From the NCBI GenBank assembly GCA_017434855.1, contig JAFRUA010000003.1, positions 1-64,000 on the forward strand: a stretch of 64,000 nucleotides of DNA, in the 5' to 3' direction. Below, piece by piece: positions 32,492 to 41,037 of this stretch. The position numbers were made by a program, and so were the translations under genes. The DNA is from Clostridia bacterium. Its GTDB lineage: Bacteria; Bacillota; Clostridia; Oscillospirales; Acutalibacteraceae. The notes below the pieces were generated by a model that was not told the origin of the DNA, did not search any database, and saw nothing but the letters and a program-made list of their open reading frames with translations. How positions within the stretch are numbered: the stretch's first letter is position 1; each line of letters begins with the position of its first letter.

Positions 32492-34846
32492 ATGATTTAT
32501 TGCAGCAAAGAAAATGTGTTTCACCTTCAAACCAAAGACACCAGCTACATCTTTCGCGCGCTGCCGTCCGGTCAGATGGAGGGGATGTACTACGGCAAAA
32601 GAATCCGCCACAGCGACGACATGACTTATCTCTATGACAAGCATGAATGCGGCTACAGCAATGCGTCGCCCCGGTCGCAAAAGGACACCTCTTTGTCGCT
32701 GGACCACATCGCGCTGGAATATTCCGCCTACGGTAAGGGCGATTACCGGGTCCCGGCGATGCAGGTGCTGTCTGCGGACGACATCTATACCACAGACTTT
32801 TTGTTCAAGAGCGCGTCTGTCAGCGAGGTCAAGCCGGAGCTGAAAGGTCTGCCGTCGTCTTATGGCGAAAGCAAAACGCTGACCGTGGTGCTGGAGGATC
32901 AGATCCTCGGCGCCGAGCTGCACATGTTCTATACCGTGTTTGAGGACTGCAACGTCATCACCCGCAGCGTGCGCCTGGTCAACACGGGCAAGCGGCCGTT
33001 CCGCATCAAGTCGCTGATGAGCATGCAGCTTGATCTGCAGCGCGGCAACTACACCTTCCTGAGCTTTGACGGCGCGTGGATCCGTGAACGGTATAAGCAT
33101 GAGCACGTTCTGAACAGCGGCGCGTTTTCGATCGGCTCCATCACCGGCACCAGCTCCAACCGCCACAACCCGTTCTTTGCCGTCAAGCGCAGCGACTGCA
33201 CCGAAACGATGGGCGAATGCTACGGCTTCAATCTGGTGTATTCCGGCAACCACATTGCCCGCACGGAGGTATCGACCCATGGCCTGCTGCGCATCCAGAA
33301 CGGCATCAACCCGTTTGAGTTTGACTGGCTGCTGAACGCCGGTGACGCCTTTGACGCGCCGGAAAGCGTGCTGACCTTCTCAGACAAGGGCCTCAACGGC
33401 ATGAGTCAGAACATGCACCTGTTTGTCAAGGAGCACATCGTCCGCGGCGAATGGAAATATAAGGAGCGCCCCATCCTGGTCAACAACTGGGAGGCAACCT
33501 ATTTCAACTTCAATGAGACCAAGATCATGAACATTGCCAAGGCGGCCCGCGAGCTGGGCGCCGAGATGTTTGTGCTGGACGACGGCTGGTTCGGCAAACG
33601 CAACAACGACAAGTGCTCGCTCGGCGACTGGGTCATCAACAAAAAGAAGCTGCCCTCCGGCATTGAGGGCATCGCCAAAAAGATCAACGACCTTGGGCTG
33701 ATGTTTGGCCTGTGGGTGGAGCCGGAGATGGTCTCGCCGGACAGCGACCTCTATCGTGCGCACCCCGACTGGGCGATCAAGACCGACGTCTATGAGCCGA
33801 CGCAGGGCCGCAACCAGTTGGTGCTGGACCTGACGAACCCCCATGTGCGCGAATACCTCATCAACGCGATGACCGACGTGTTCCGCTACGGCAACATCGA
33901 ATACATCAAGTGGGACAACAACCGCCAGATGTCCGATATTTTCTCCCATGTGCCCGGCGCGCGCATCGGCGAGTTCTTCCACCGTTACATCATGGGCCTG
34001 TATGAGATCTGGGATTCCCTGACCGAAAAATTCCCGCACATCCTGTTTGAGGCCTGCTCTTCGGGCGGCAACCGGTTTGACCTGGGCACCTTCTGCTATA
34101 TGCCGCAGTGCTGGACCAGCGACGACACCGACGCGCTGGAACGCATCTATATCCAGTCCGGCACGTCCTACGGTTATCCGCAGTCCGTCATGACGATGCA
34201 TGTGGCCTGCACGCCGTCGTTTGCGACGCTGCGCGCCTCTTCGATCGAGCACCGCTTCAACGTGTCTGCCTTCGGTCTGCTGGGCTATGAGCTGGACGTG
34301 ACCATGCTGTCAAAGTTTGACAAGGCCGCGGTCAAAAAGCAGATCGAGTTTTACAAGCAGCACCGCCGTCTGCTGCAGTACGGCGAATTCAGCCGCATCG
34401 GCGATTTCTTCACCGACAACATTGCCAAGTGGCAGATCACGTCGCCCGATAAGAGCGAGAGCATGATGGGTTATTTCATCAACCGCGCCGTTCCCAACTG
34501 GGGCAACGACGTCATCCGCTTCACCGACCTGGACGCCGACAAGACCTATGAGCTGACCGCCCGCATCCAGTTGTTCAACATCAAGACGATCGGCGAGATC
34601 ATCAACACGCCGCTGCCGAAAAAGATCGACCTGGAAGAAAGCAAGCTCTATGAATTCCTGTGCGAGACCGTGAAGCTGCGCAGCGAAAAGGAACACTACA
34701 CCGTCGGCGGCGACGCGCTGATGGCGGCGGGCTTCAAGCCGCACCAGCCCTTTGTGCTCAGCGGCTACAAGCCGGGTGTGTCGCGCATTCTGCTTGACAC
34801 CGATTCCAGAATGTACTATCTGAGCGAAGTCGCAAACAAGGCATGA
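32492..34846 (+). CDS. Alpha-galactosidase (GH36)
   Basis: A 784-residue cytosolic alpha-galactosidase of glycoside hydrolase family 36. The N-terminal beta-sandwich (about 1-330) carries the family's long supersandwich fold. The barrel has FVLDDGWFGKRN near 361-372, the nucleophile Asp475 in KWDNNR, and SCSSGGNRFDLG followed by the acid/base in TSDDTD (about 542-547). Both catalytic positions lie close to those of Geobacillus AgaA. It removes terminal alpha-galactose from raffinose-family oligosaccharides and melibiose, feeding the galactokinase upstream. ATG 32492 follows AGGAGAAG. Its stop overlaps the next start (ATGA), so it heads a three-gene operon. Confidence 0.95.
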   Translation: MIYCSKENVFHLQTKDTSYIFRALPSGQMEGMYYGKRIRHSDDMTYLYDKHECGYSNASPRSQKDTSLSLDHIALEYSAYGKGDYRVPAMQVLSADDIYTTDFLFKSASVSEVKPELKGLPSSYGESKTLTVVLEDQILGAELHMFYTVFEDCNVITRSVRLVNTGKRPFRIKSLMSMQLDLQRGNYTFLSFDGAWIRERYKHEHVLNSGAFSIGSITGTSSNRHNPFFAVKRSDCTETMGECYGFNLVYSGNHIARTEVSTHGLLRIQNGINPFEFDWLLNAGDAFDAPESVLTFSDKGLNGMSQNMHLFVKEHIVRGEWKYKERPILVNNWEATYFNFNETKIMNIAKAARELGAEMFVLDDGWFGKRNNDKCSLGDWVINKKKLPSGIEGIAKKINDLGLMFGLWVEPEMVSPDSDLYRAHPDWAIKTDVYEPTQGRNQLVLDLTNPHVREYLINAMTDVFRYGNIEYIKWDNNRQMSDIFSHVPGARIGEFFHRYIMGLYEIWDSLTEKFPHILFEACSSGGNRFDLGTFCYMPQCWTSDDTDALERIYIQSGTSYGYPQSVMTMHVACTPSFATLRASSIEHRFNVSAFGLLGYELDVTMLSKFDKAAVKKQIEFYKQHRRLLQYGEFSRIGDFFTDNIAKWQITSPDKSESMMGYFINRAVPNWGNDVIRFTDLDADKTYELTARIQLFNIKTIGEIINTPLPKKIDLEESKLYEFLCETVKLRSEKEHYTVGGDALMAAGFKPHQPFVLSGYKPGVSRILLDTDSRMYYLSEVANKA

Positions 34847-35481
34847 GGACTTACGAAAGCCCGGTGTTTCAAACGGCGCCGGACTGGGACGCCGTCCCTG
34901 TGGGAAAGATCGACTGCTTTCAATGGGAAGCAGTCGTTCCCTTCCGCCCAAAAAGCTTTTTTCAATGCTGCTTTGTACGGGGCGGAGGCGTGCTTGCCCG
35001 GCTGTGGTCGCTGGAGCCGCAGCCGCGCGCGGTCTGCACCAGGCGCGACGACCCCGTGTATGAGGATTCCTGCCTGGAAGTGTTTTTTCAGCCCTTTCCG
35101 GATTTGGGGTACCTCAACGTGGAGATGAACCCGCAGGGCGTCTTTCTGGCGGAGGTCGGTACGGGGCGCGAAAACCGCGTGCTGCTGAAGGACCTGACCG
35201 CCGCCGAGCCGGTCGTCACGCCGTTTTCGGTGCCGGGCGGCTGGGGCGCGGAGCTGTGTTTGCCCTGCGTCCTTTTGACCGAAGCCTTTGGCCGGCCGTT
35301 CACGGCAGCGCCCGGGCAATACCGCGGCAACTTTTATAAGTGCGGCGACAAAACGCCGGCGCCGCATTACGGGTCCTTTGCCCCGATGCGCAGCAATCCG
35401 CCGGGCTTTCACGACCCCGACTGTTTTGCAACACTATGTCTGAAAGAGGAACGCTATGGAATCACTGAAAAAAATCGTTGA
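34843..35481 (+). CDS. CBM9-like carbohydrate-binding protein
   Basis: A 212-residue protein resembling the carbohydrate-binding domain-9-like family. A beta-sandwich is suggested by FRPKSFFQCCFVRGGGVLARLW, VYEDSCLEVFFQPFPDLGYLNVEMNPQG and a closing FYKCGDKTPAPHYGSFAP segment typical of this family. There is no signal peptide, so it is cytosolic here. Stand-alone members with this layout are often found beside glycosidases; the exact ligand is unknown. The ATG overlaps the alpha-galactosidase stop by 4 nt and its end overlaps the kinase start by 26 nt, a tightly packed operon. Confidence 0.7.
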   Translation: MRTYESPVFQTAPDWDAVPVGKIDCFQWEAVVPFRPKSFFQCCFVRGGGVLARLWSLEPQPRAVCTRRDDPVYEDSCLEVFFQPFPDLGYLNVEMNPQGVFLAEVGTGRENRVLLKDLTAAEPVVTPFSVPGGWGAELCLPCVLLTEAFGRPFTAAPGQYRGNFYKCGDKTPAPHYGSFAPMRSNPPGFHDPDCFATLCLKEERYGITEKNR

Positions 35482-36571
35482 CGTCTGCCGCCGGTTCGGC
35501 GTGACAGGCGACCCCATCCGTTACAAGACCTTTACCGACGGGCACATCAACGCCACGTTCCTGGTGGTCTTTTCCAACGGCGGAGAGCTGAAAAAGTATC
35601 TGGTGCAAAACATCAATACCGTGGTGTTCAAGGAGCCGGAGCGCCTGATGGAAAACGTCATCAGCGTCACGCACTTTCTGCGCAAAAAAATCCGCGCCGC
35701 CGGCGGCGACCCGGAGCGCGAAACGCTGCACTTTTTAAAGACGACGGACGGGCAGCTTTGCCTGCGTGACGGCGAGCACTGCTGGCGCATCTATCATTTC
35801 ATCGACGATTCGTTCACCTATGATCTGATCGAGGACCCGGCGATCTTTCGCGCGGCGGGGGAGGGCTTCGGCCGGTTCCAGCGGCTTTTGGCGGATTATC
35901 CGATTGAAAACCTGTTTGAAACGATCCCCGATTTTCACGACACGCCAAAGCGGGTGGATGCTCTGCGCGCCGCGGCGCAGCAGGATGCGGTCGGCCGGCT
36001 GCACGAGGTGCGGTCGGAACTGGACTTTGCGCTTTCGCGTGCAGGCGAAGCGTCCCGCGCGCTGGACTTGCTCAAAAGCGGCAACGTGCCGCTGCGCGTG
36101 ACCCACAACGACACCAAGCTCAACAACATCCTGTTTGACACAACGACCAAAAAAAGCATCTGCGTGATCGACCTTGACACCATCATGCCGGGACTGTCGC
36201 TCTATGACTTTGGCGACGCAATCCGCTTCGGTGCCAAAACCGCGTTTGAGGATGAGGCGGACCTCAGCAAAGTCTCGATCTCCATGGAGCTGTTTGCCGC
36301 CTATGCCGAAGGGTATCTGTCGGAATGCGCCATGGCCCTGACGCAAAGCGAGATCGACCACCTGGCGTTTTCGGCGTGGCTGATGACCTATGAATGCGGC
36401 GTGCGTTTTCTGACCGACTATCTGAACGGCGACGTCTATTTCAAGATCGACTGCCCGGAGCACAATCTGATCCGCGCGCGCAACCAGTTCAAGATGGTGA
36501 AAGAGATCGAGGCAAAGCTGCCGGAGATGGAAGCCATTGTGCAGCGCGTGGTCGCGGCAAACAAGGCATGA
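35456..36571 (+). CDS. APH-family sugar kinase (N-acetylhexosamine 1-kinase-like)
   Basis: A 371-residue kinase of the aminoglycoside phosphotransferase fold. The catalytic loop is RVTHNDTKLNNILFD (about 214-228; Asp219 acts as base) and the metal motif is VIDLDTIMPG (about 234-243). Layout, length and the N-terminal GHINATFLV loop match NahK, which phosphorylates N-acetylglucosamine or galactosamine at C1. With the alpha-galactosidase and CBM9-like partners, it suggests salvage of host or dietary glycan sugars; substrate assignment rests on similarity. The start overlaps the preceding gene by 26 nt, with AGAGGAACG upstream. Confidence 0.82.
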   Translation: MESLKKIVDVCRRFGVTGDPIRYKTFTDGHINATFLVVFSNGGELKKYLVQNINTVVFKEPERLMENVISVTHFLRKKIRAAGGDPERETLHFLKTTDGQLCLRDGEHCWRIYHFIDDSFTYDLIEDPAIFRAAGEGFGRFQRLLADYPIENLFETIPDFHDTPKRVDALRAAAQQDAVGRLHEVRSELDFALSRAGEASRALDLLKSGNVPLRVTHNDTKLNNILFDTTTKKSICVIDLDTIMPGLSLYDFGDAIRFGAKTAFEDEADLSKVSISMELFAAYAEGYLSECAMALTQSEIDHLAFSAWLMTYECGVRFLTDYLNGDVYFKIDCPEHNLIRARNQFKMVKEIEAKLPEMEAIVQRVVAANKA

Positions 36572-36609
36572 CCCATGTGAAAAACGGCGCAGTTTTTGTC
36601 GGCGCCCTC

Positions 36610-36639
36610 TTTACAACCGCGCGGCAGATGTGCTATAAT
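36610..36639 (+). promoter_or_regulatory. mscL promoter
   Basis: TTTACA at 36610-36615, 18-nt spacer, TATAAT at 36634-36639, 48 nt before the mscL start. Confidence 0.55.
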
Positions 36640-36687
36640 AAATGAAATCAGGGGGGCACCCCGAAATAACAAACGGAGGAATGCAAA

Positions 36688-37170
36688 ATGAAAAAATTCG
36701 CAAAAGAGTTTAAAGAGTTCGTCCTGCGCGGCAACGTGATGGACCTGGCCGTCGGCGTCATCATCGGCGCGGCATTCGGCAACATCGTCACCGCCCTGAC
36801 CGATGACTTTATCAATCCGCTGATCTCGTCCATCGGCGGCGTTGAGGTCGCGGGCATGATCAAGCTGCCCTGGGTCAACTATGAGGGCCTGGATTCCGAA
36901 GCTGCCAAGGCGCTGTCTCTTGACTACGGCCACTTCATCACCACCATCGTCAACTTCCTGATCATGGCGCTGTGCATCTTCCTGATGGTCAAGGCGGTCA
37001 ACAAGCTGATGTCTGTCGGCAAAAAGCCGGATGCGCCGGCCGACCCGACCACCAAGGAATGCCCGTTCTGCAAGAGCGAAATTTCCATCGAAGCGACCCG
37101 CTGCCCGCACTGCACGTCTGAACTGCCGGAAGACGACAAGACAGAGGCCCTGGCGGGAGCGAAGGACTGA
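36688..37170 (+). CDS. mscL: Large-conductance mechanosensitive channel with zinc-ribbon tail
   Basis: A 160-residue MscL. The N-terminal amphipathic helix and TM1 (FKEFVLRGNVMDLAVGVIIG, 8-27) are strongly conserved. An extracellular loop (about 48-80) and TM2 (82-104, FITTIVNFLIMALCIFLMV) follow. The cytoplasmic tail carries two CxxC pairs (C125/C128 and C139/C142), a zinc-ribbon extension absent from E. coli MscL. The channel opens under membrane tension and releases solutes on osmotic downshock. The ribbon may stabilise the cytoplasmic bundle or sense metal or redox; this is inference. ATG 36688 follows GGAGGAATG. proC starts 7 nt after its stop. Confidence 0.95.
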   Translation: MKKFAKEFKEFVLRGNVMDLAVGVIIGAAFGNIVTALTDDFINPLISSIGGVEVAGMIKLPWVNYEGLDSEAAKALSLDYGHFITTIVNFLIMALCIFLMVKAVNKLMSVGKKPDAPADPTTKECPFCKSEISIEATRCPHCTSELPEDDKTEALAGAKD

Positions 37171-37176
37171 TCTTTC

Positions 37177-37971
37177 ATGCTTGGATTCATCGGGATGGGA
37201 AACATGGCGTCTGCCATTCTGCGCGGCGTCATGGGTTCCGGTTTGCTGAACGCAAGCGACGTGCTGGTCTATGACGTCCTGCCCGAAAAGGTGCAGGCCC
37301 AGTGCGAGCGCTTCGGCGTCGGCAAGGCAGACGGCGCCGCCGAGATCGCCGAACGGTGCGACACGGTTGTGCTTGCGGTCAAGCCGCAGGTGCTGCCCGC
37401 GCTGCTGGATGAGATCGGCGCTTTGCTCAAAGCGGCAAAGCCGCTGGTGCTGACCATTGCCGCGGGCAAACCGCTGGCGTTTTATGAAACGGCGCTCGGC
37501 AAAACGCAGCGCATCGTCCGCATCATGCCAAACATCAACGCCACCGTGGGCGCGGCCGTGTCTGCCTATTGCCCGAACGCGGCGGCGACTGAAACAGACT
37601 GTGCGTTTGCGGATGCGTTCTGCGCGTCGTTCGGTACGGCCATGCGGCTGCCGGAATCGCAGTTTTCCGTCTTCGGCGTGGTCGGCGGCTGCGCCCCGGC
37701 GTTTGTGCAGTTGTTTATGGACGCGCTGGCGCGGGCCGGCGTGCGCTATGGCCTGCCGAAAGATACGGCGCTTCAAATCGCGGCGCAGACCGTGCTGGGC
37801 AGCGCAAAGCTGCTGATGGAAAGCGGCGAACACCCGCAGCAGATCATCGACAATGTCTGCTCCCCGGGCGGCACCACCATCGAGGGCGTGCTCTCGCTGC
37901 AAAAGGACGGCTTTGAAGCCGCCGTTGCAAACGCGGTGAGGGCGGCGGTTGAAAAAGACGCGAAGCTTTAA
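37177..37971 (+). CDS. proC: Pyrroline-5-carboxylate reductase
   Basis: A 264-residue ProC, the last step of proline synthesis (P5C to proline, with NADPH). N-terminal Rossmann motif GFIGMGNMASAIL at 3-15; conserved AVKPQVL and RIMPNINATVG segments; the C-terminal dimerisation domain has the substrate-site ICSPGGTTIEG-type motif (read here as VCSPGGTTIEGVL). Length fits the family. It follows mscL by 7 nt, so they are probably co-transcribed. proA and proB are not in the window. Confidence 0.95.
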   Translation: MLGFIGMGNMASAILRGVMGSGLLNASDVLVYDVLPEKVQAQCERFGVGKADGAAEIAERCDTVVLAVKPQVLPALLDEIGALLKAAKPLVLTIAAGKPLAFYETALGKTQRIVRIMPNINATVGAAVSAYCPNAAATETDCAFADAFCASFGTAMRLPESQFSVFGVVGGCAPAFVQLFMDALARAGVRYGLPKDTALQIAAQTVLGSAKLLMESGEHPQQIIDNVCSPGGTTIEGVLSLQKDGFEAAVANAVRAAVEKDAKL

Positions 37972-38862
37972 TCACATCAAAAAGAACAGCGTCAGCGCCT
38001 CCGCGATCCGTTCGTCAACTGAATCAAATTCTGAAGCGGGCGAAGGAGCATCTCCTTTGCCCGGTTCCATTGTGAGCGCCGGGCGGGCAAAAATTTCGGT
38101 GAACCGGTCGGCAAAGGCGCAGCAAACGCCGTCGGCCGTATTGTCGCCGACATCAAGGCCGCAGCAGTCGGCCAGCAGCTTTTGCATAAAAACCGCGCCC
38201 GTGGGTGCACAGGCAATGCCGCAGCGCACCACGCCGCCCGAACCGCACAGCGCCAGTGCCTGACGAAACGGCTGCCTGCGGCAAAGGCGCAGCAGGGCGG
38301 CGGTTTCAGCTTCACGCTCCGGCTGCTCGCCGGAAAACCCGGCAGGCGCGGGTCCGGTGACGCCGGCCACGGCCTCTTCATTCCGCCGCAGCGACCACCC
38401 GGAGGAAAAATTCCGCATCAGCTCCACGCCGTTGGCGTTGGCTTGCCAGGGAACGTCGGTCTGCAGTGTGTGCACAAAGCGGCGCAGGCTGCCGGCGCCG
38501 GCCGGGCCGCGGGTAAAAATCTCGATGCCGTCCGGGTTCAGGCAGGGCAGCACCGTCACGCCGCAATCGCGCAGCGCTTTGCCGACGTCGATATCAAACA
38601 GCGGTTCTCTGTTTGCCGCGGCCCGGCACAGCCGTTCAATAAATCCAAGCGCGGTTTGGCAGTGCGCCGTTTCACTGCCGCCGAAACCGGCGACGATCAA
38701 TGCCTGCCGGCGCGGGTTGCCCACCGACAGCGCAAAGATGCCGCGCCCCAGGGCCGACCGCCCCGCGACCCGGACCGAAAGCCCGGGGTACCGCCCGCGC
38801 AGCGACTCCAGCCGGCGCAAAAATGGTTGATAAAAACACGGCGCGGCCGTTTGCTGATCCAT
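37972..38862 (-). CDS. M14 carboxypeptidase-like protein, metal ligands missing
   Basis: A 296-residue protein with the order of motifs of the M14 zinc carboxypeptidases. The first ligand motif HxxE reads GGSE (61-64), so the His is replaced by Gly while Glu remains. LPCLNPDGIEIF (106-117) and NANGVELMRNF (142-152) are well kept. The strand that should carry the third ligand (usually SFHTQG) reads ALCGSGG (204-210), so that His is lost as well. The catalytic Glu in TMEPG (Glu266) is present. There is no signal peptide. It is therefore probably a non-peptidase relative or an enzyme with a changed metal site. Start ATG 38862 with AAAGGGGG upstream; it converges on proC, 0 nt between stops. Confidence 0.7.
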   Translation of the reverse strand: MDQQTAAPCFYQPFLRRLESLRGRYPGLSVRVAGRSALGRGIFALSVGNPRRQALIVAGFGGSETAHCQTALGFIERLCRAAANREPLFDIDVGKALRDCGVTVLPCLNPDGIEIFTRGPAGAGSLRRFVHTLQTDVPWQANANGVELMRNFSSGWSLRRNEEAVAGVTGPAPAGFSGEQPEREAETAALLRLCRRQPFRQALALCGSGGVVRCGIACAPTGAVFMQKLLADCCGLDVGDNTADGVCCAFADRFTEIFARPALTMEPGKGDAPSPASEFDSVDERIAEALTLFFLM

Positions 38863-38928
38863 ACGCGCGCCCCCTTTCACCCAAGAATATGCAAAAATCA
38901 CCCCAGACAGAACCGAAAGGAGCTTTTC

Positions 38929-39474
38929 ATGGACCTGACCGAAAAAACATTGAAAGAGACCACCATCTTTGACGGCCGGATCATCCGCGTGCATGTGGAC
39001 GACATCGAGCTGCCAAACGGCAAACCCGCGATTCGCGAGATCGTGGAGCACCCGGGCGGCGTGTGTGTGGCCGCGCTGACCGACCGGAACACGATGACCT
39101 TTGTGCGGCAGTACCGTTATCCGTACCACAAGGTGCTGCTGGAGCTGCCCGCCGGCAAGCTGGAAAAAGGGGAGGACCCCCTGACCGCCGGCCTGCGCGA
39201 GCTGGAGGAGGAGTGCGGTCTGCAGGCCGAAACGGTGCGTTCGCTGGGCTGCGTCTATCCGACCGTTGCCTATTGCAGCGAGATCATCTATCTCTTCCTT
39301 GCGACCGGGCTGACAAAGACGCACCAGCATTTTGACGAGGACGAGTTCCTGGAAACGGTGGAGCTGACGCTGGATGAAGCAGTGGAGATGGTGATGCGAA
39401 ACGAGATCACCGACAGCAAAACCGTTGCCATGGTGCTGAAAATCGCGCGGCTGAAAGAAACGGGGGCGCTTTGA
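38929..39474 (+). CDS. Nudix hydrolase (ADP-ribose pyrophosphatase-like)
   Basis: A 181-residue Nudix protein. The Nudix box spans GKLEKGEDPLTAGLRELEEE (about 74-93) and continues CGL, with all conserved Gly, Glu and Arg positions. The flanking YRYPYHKVLLELPAG and YPTVAYCSEIIYLFLATGL are typical of the NudF/ADP-ribose pyrophosphatase branch, which splits ADP-ribose to AMP and ribose-5-phosphate. ATG 38929 with AAAGGAG. Its TGA overlaps the next start (TGATG), forming a two-gene unit with maf. It is divergent from the M14-like gene. Confidence 0.9.
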   Translation: MDLTEKTLKETTIFDGRIIRVHVDDIELPNGKPAIREIVEHPGGVCVAALTDRNTMTFVRQYRYPYHKVLLELPAGKLEKGEDPLTAGLRELEEECGLQAETVRSLGCVYPTVAYCSEIIYLFLATGLTKTHQHFDEDEFLETVELTLDEAVEMVMRNEITDSKTVAMVLKIARLKETGAL

Positions 39475-40052
39475 TGCGCCGGCTGATTCTGGCGTCGGCC
39501 TCTCCGCGGCGCAAAGAGCTGCTGAATCGCGCGGGGTACCGCTTTGACGTGTGTCCTTCTGACGCGGACGAAACGCTGCCCGTCGGCTGCGGCGCCAAAG
39601 AGGCGGTTGCCTTGCTGGCGCAGAAAAAAGCGGCGTCGGTGGCTGCGCGGTTTCCGGGCGCGGTGGTGCTGGGCTGCGACACCGTGGTCGCCCTTGACAA
39701 TGTCATTCTGGGCAAGCCGCAAAACGAAGCGGACGCGGCCGCCATGCTGCGCCGGCTGTCCGGCCGGGTGCACACGGTCTGGTCCGGCGTGTGCATCACC
39801 GACGGGGCGCGGACCGAAACGTTCTGCGAAGCGACGGCGGTGGAATTCTTTCCGCTGTCTGACGAAACGGTCGCGTCTTATCTTGCCACGGGCGAACCCT
39901 TTGACAAGGCCGGCGCCTACGGCATTCAGGGCTTTGGCGGCGTGCTGGTGCGGCGGTTTGACGGCGATTACTGCAACGTGGTCGGCCTGCCGCTGGCGCA
40001 GTGCGCACGGGTGCTGGCGTCCTTCGATGTGTTCGGCACGGTAAAAATATAA
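39474..40052 (+). CDS. maf: Maf nucleotide pyrophosphatase
   Basis: A 192-residue Maf/YhdE family protein. N-terminal LILASASPRRKELLNRAG (4-21), then the acidic DADETLP, a central LGCDTVV (catalytic Asp) and GKPQNEADA, and GAYGIQGFGGVLV near the end; all conserved. Maf proteins hydrolyse non-canonical or methylated nucleoside triphosphates (dTTP/UTP type) and influence septation. The start codon ATG 39474 overlaps the Nudix stop. The pairing of Nudix and Maf suggests a nucleotide-cleaning unit, but that is inference. Confidence 0.93.
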   Translation: MRRLILASASPRRKELLNRAGYRFDVCPSDADETLPVGCGAKEAVALLAQKKAASVAARFPGAVVLGCDTVVALDNVILGKPQNEADAAAMLRRLSGRVHTVWSGVCITDGARTETFCEATAVEFFPLSDETVASYLATGEPFDKAGAYGIQGFGGVLVRRFDGDYCNVVGLPLAQCARVLASFDVFGTVKI

Positions 40053-40070
40053 AAAACTTTTGCAAAAGAC

Positions 40071-40098
40071 TTGATTCTTTTGAAAAAATGAGTATAAT
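40071..40098 (+). promoter_or_regulatory. Promoter of the third GDPD gene
   Basis: TTGATT at 40071-40076, 16-nt spacer, TATAAT at 40093-40098, 68 nt before the ATG. Confidence 0.65.
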
Positions 40099-40166
40099 CC
40101 TCTTTTGGACTGCGCCGGAACGCCGGGCAGTGCGTAAAACGATTTTGTGAAAGAAGTGGATTTCCA

Positions 40167-40889
40167 ATGTCCAAAATATTTGCCCACCGCGGCTGCAGCG
40201 GTACTTACCCCGAAAACACCATGCTTGCCTTTCAAAAGGCGGTGGAGCTTGGCGTGGACGGCATCGAGTTTGACGTGCACCTGACCAAAGACAACCGCCT
40301 GGTGATCATCCATGACGAAAATATCGAGCGCACCAGCAACGGCAAGGGCTGGGTCCGCGACATGACGCTGGACGAGCTGCGGCAGTACGACTATTCCGCG
40401 GGCTTTGCCGGTGTGTACGGCTTCAACCCGATCCCCACGCTGCGCGAATACTTTGACCTGGTCAAAGACACGCCGATCATTTCCAACATCGAGCTGAAAA
40501 CCGGCGTGTTTGAATACCCGACCATCGAGCGCCGCGTGATCGAAGTGATCCGCGAGTATCATCTGGAGGACCGCGTGATTTTGTCGTCCTTCAACCATTA
40601 CACCATCCTGCGCTGCAAGGCGCTGGCGCCGGACCTGAAGTGCGGCTTCTTGACCGAGGACTGGATCATCGACTGCGGCAAATATACGGCGTCGCACGGT
40701 GTGGAGTGCTGCCACCCGAACAAATACAATCTGGTGCCGGAGTTTGTGAAAGAGATGCACGACGCCGGGCGCGAGATCAACACCTACACCGTCAACGAGG
40801 ACGAAGACATCCTGCGCCTGTCGGCCCTTGGGGTGGACGCCCTGATCGGCAACTATCCGGAGCGCATGATCGAATTGCTGCGGAAATAA
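40167..40889 (+). CDS. Glycerophosphodiester phosphodiesterase (cytosolic)
   Basis: A 240-residue GDPD. HRGCSGTYPENT (7-18, HR pair), EFDVHLTKDN (33-42; metal Glu/Asp) and IHDENIERTSNGKG (49-62; catalytic His) are all present, and the C-terminal LGVDALIGNYPE segment is typical. No signal peptide. It cleaves glycerophosphodiesters to glycerol-3-phosphate plus alcohol. This is the third paralogue in 31 kb. It has its own promoter and a bidirectional terminator, so it is monocistronic. Confidence 0.93.
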   Translation: MSKIFAHRGCSGTYPENTMLAFQKAVELGVDGIEFDVHLTKDNRLVIIHDENIERTSNGKGWVRDMTLDELRQYDYSAGFAGVYGFNPIPTLREYFDLVKDTPIISNIELKTGVFEYPTIERRVIEVIREYHLEDRVILSSFNHYTILRCKALAPDLKCGFLTEDWIIDCGKYTASHGVECCHPNKYNLVPEFVKEMHDAGREINTYTVNEDEDILRLSALGVDALIGNYPERMIELLRK

Positions 40890-40954
40890 AAGCAGAAAGA
40901 ACGAAGAAAAACAACCGTTTGATTTGGGCGCAGCCCATCCATAGATAGAAAAAA

Positions 40955-40986
40955 GCAGGGTGCAGACAAGACGTTTGGCACCCTGC
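40955..40986. terminator. Bidirectional terminator
   Basis: GCAGGGTGC (40955-40963) pairs with GCACCCTGC (40978-40986). TTTTATT follows on the plus strand and TTTTTT on the minus strand, so it serves both the GDPD gene and the arginine operon with its small last gene. Confidence 0.85.
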
Positions 40987-41037
40987 ATTTTATTGCGATC
41001 GGTTTTTCTTTTTGTTCTTCGCGAAATACGCAGTCTC

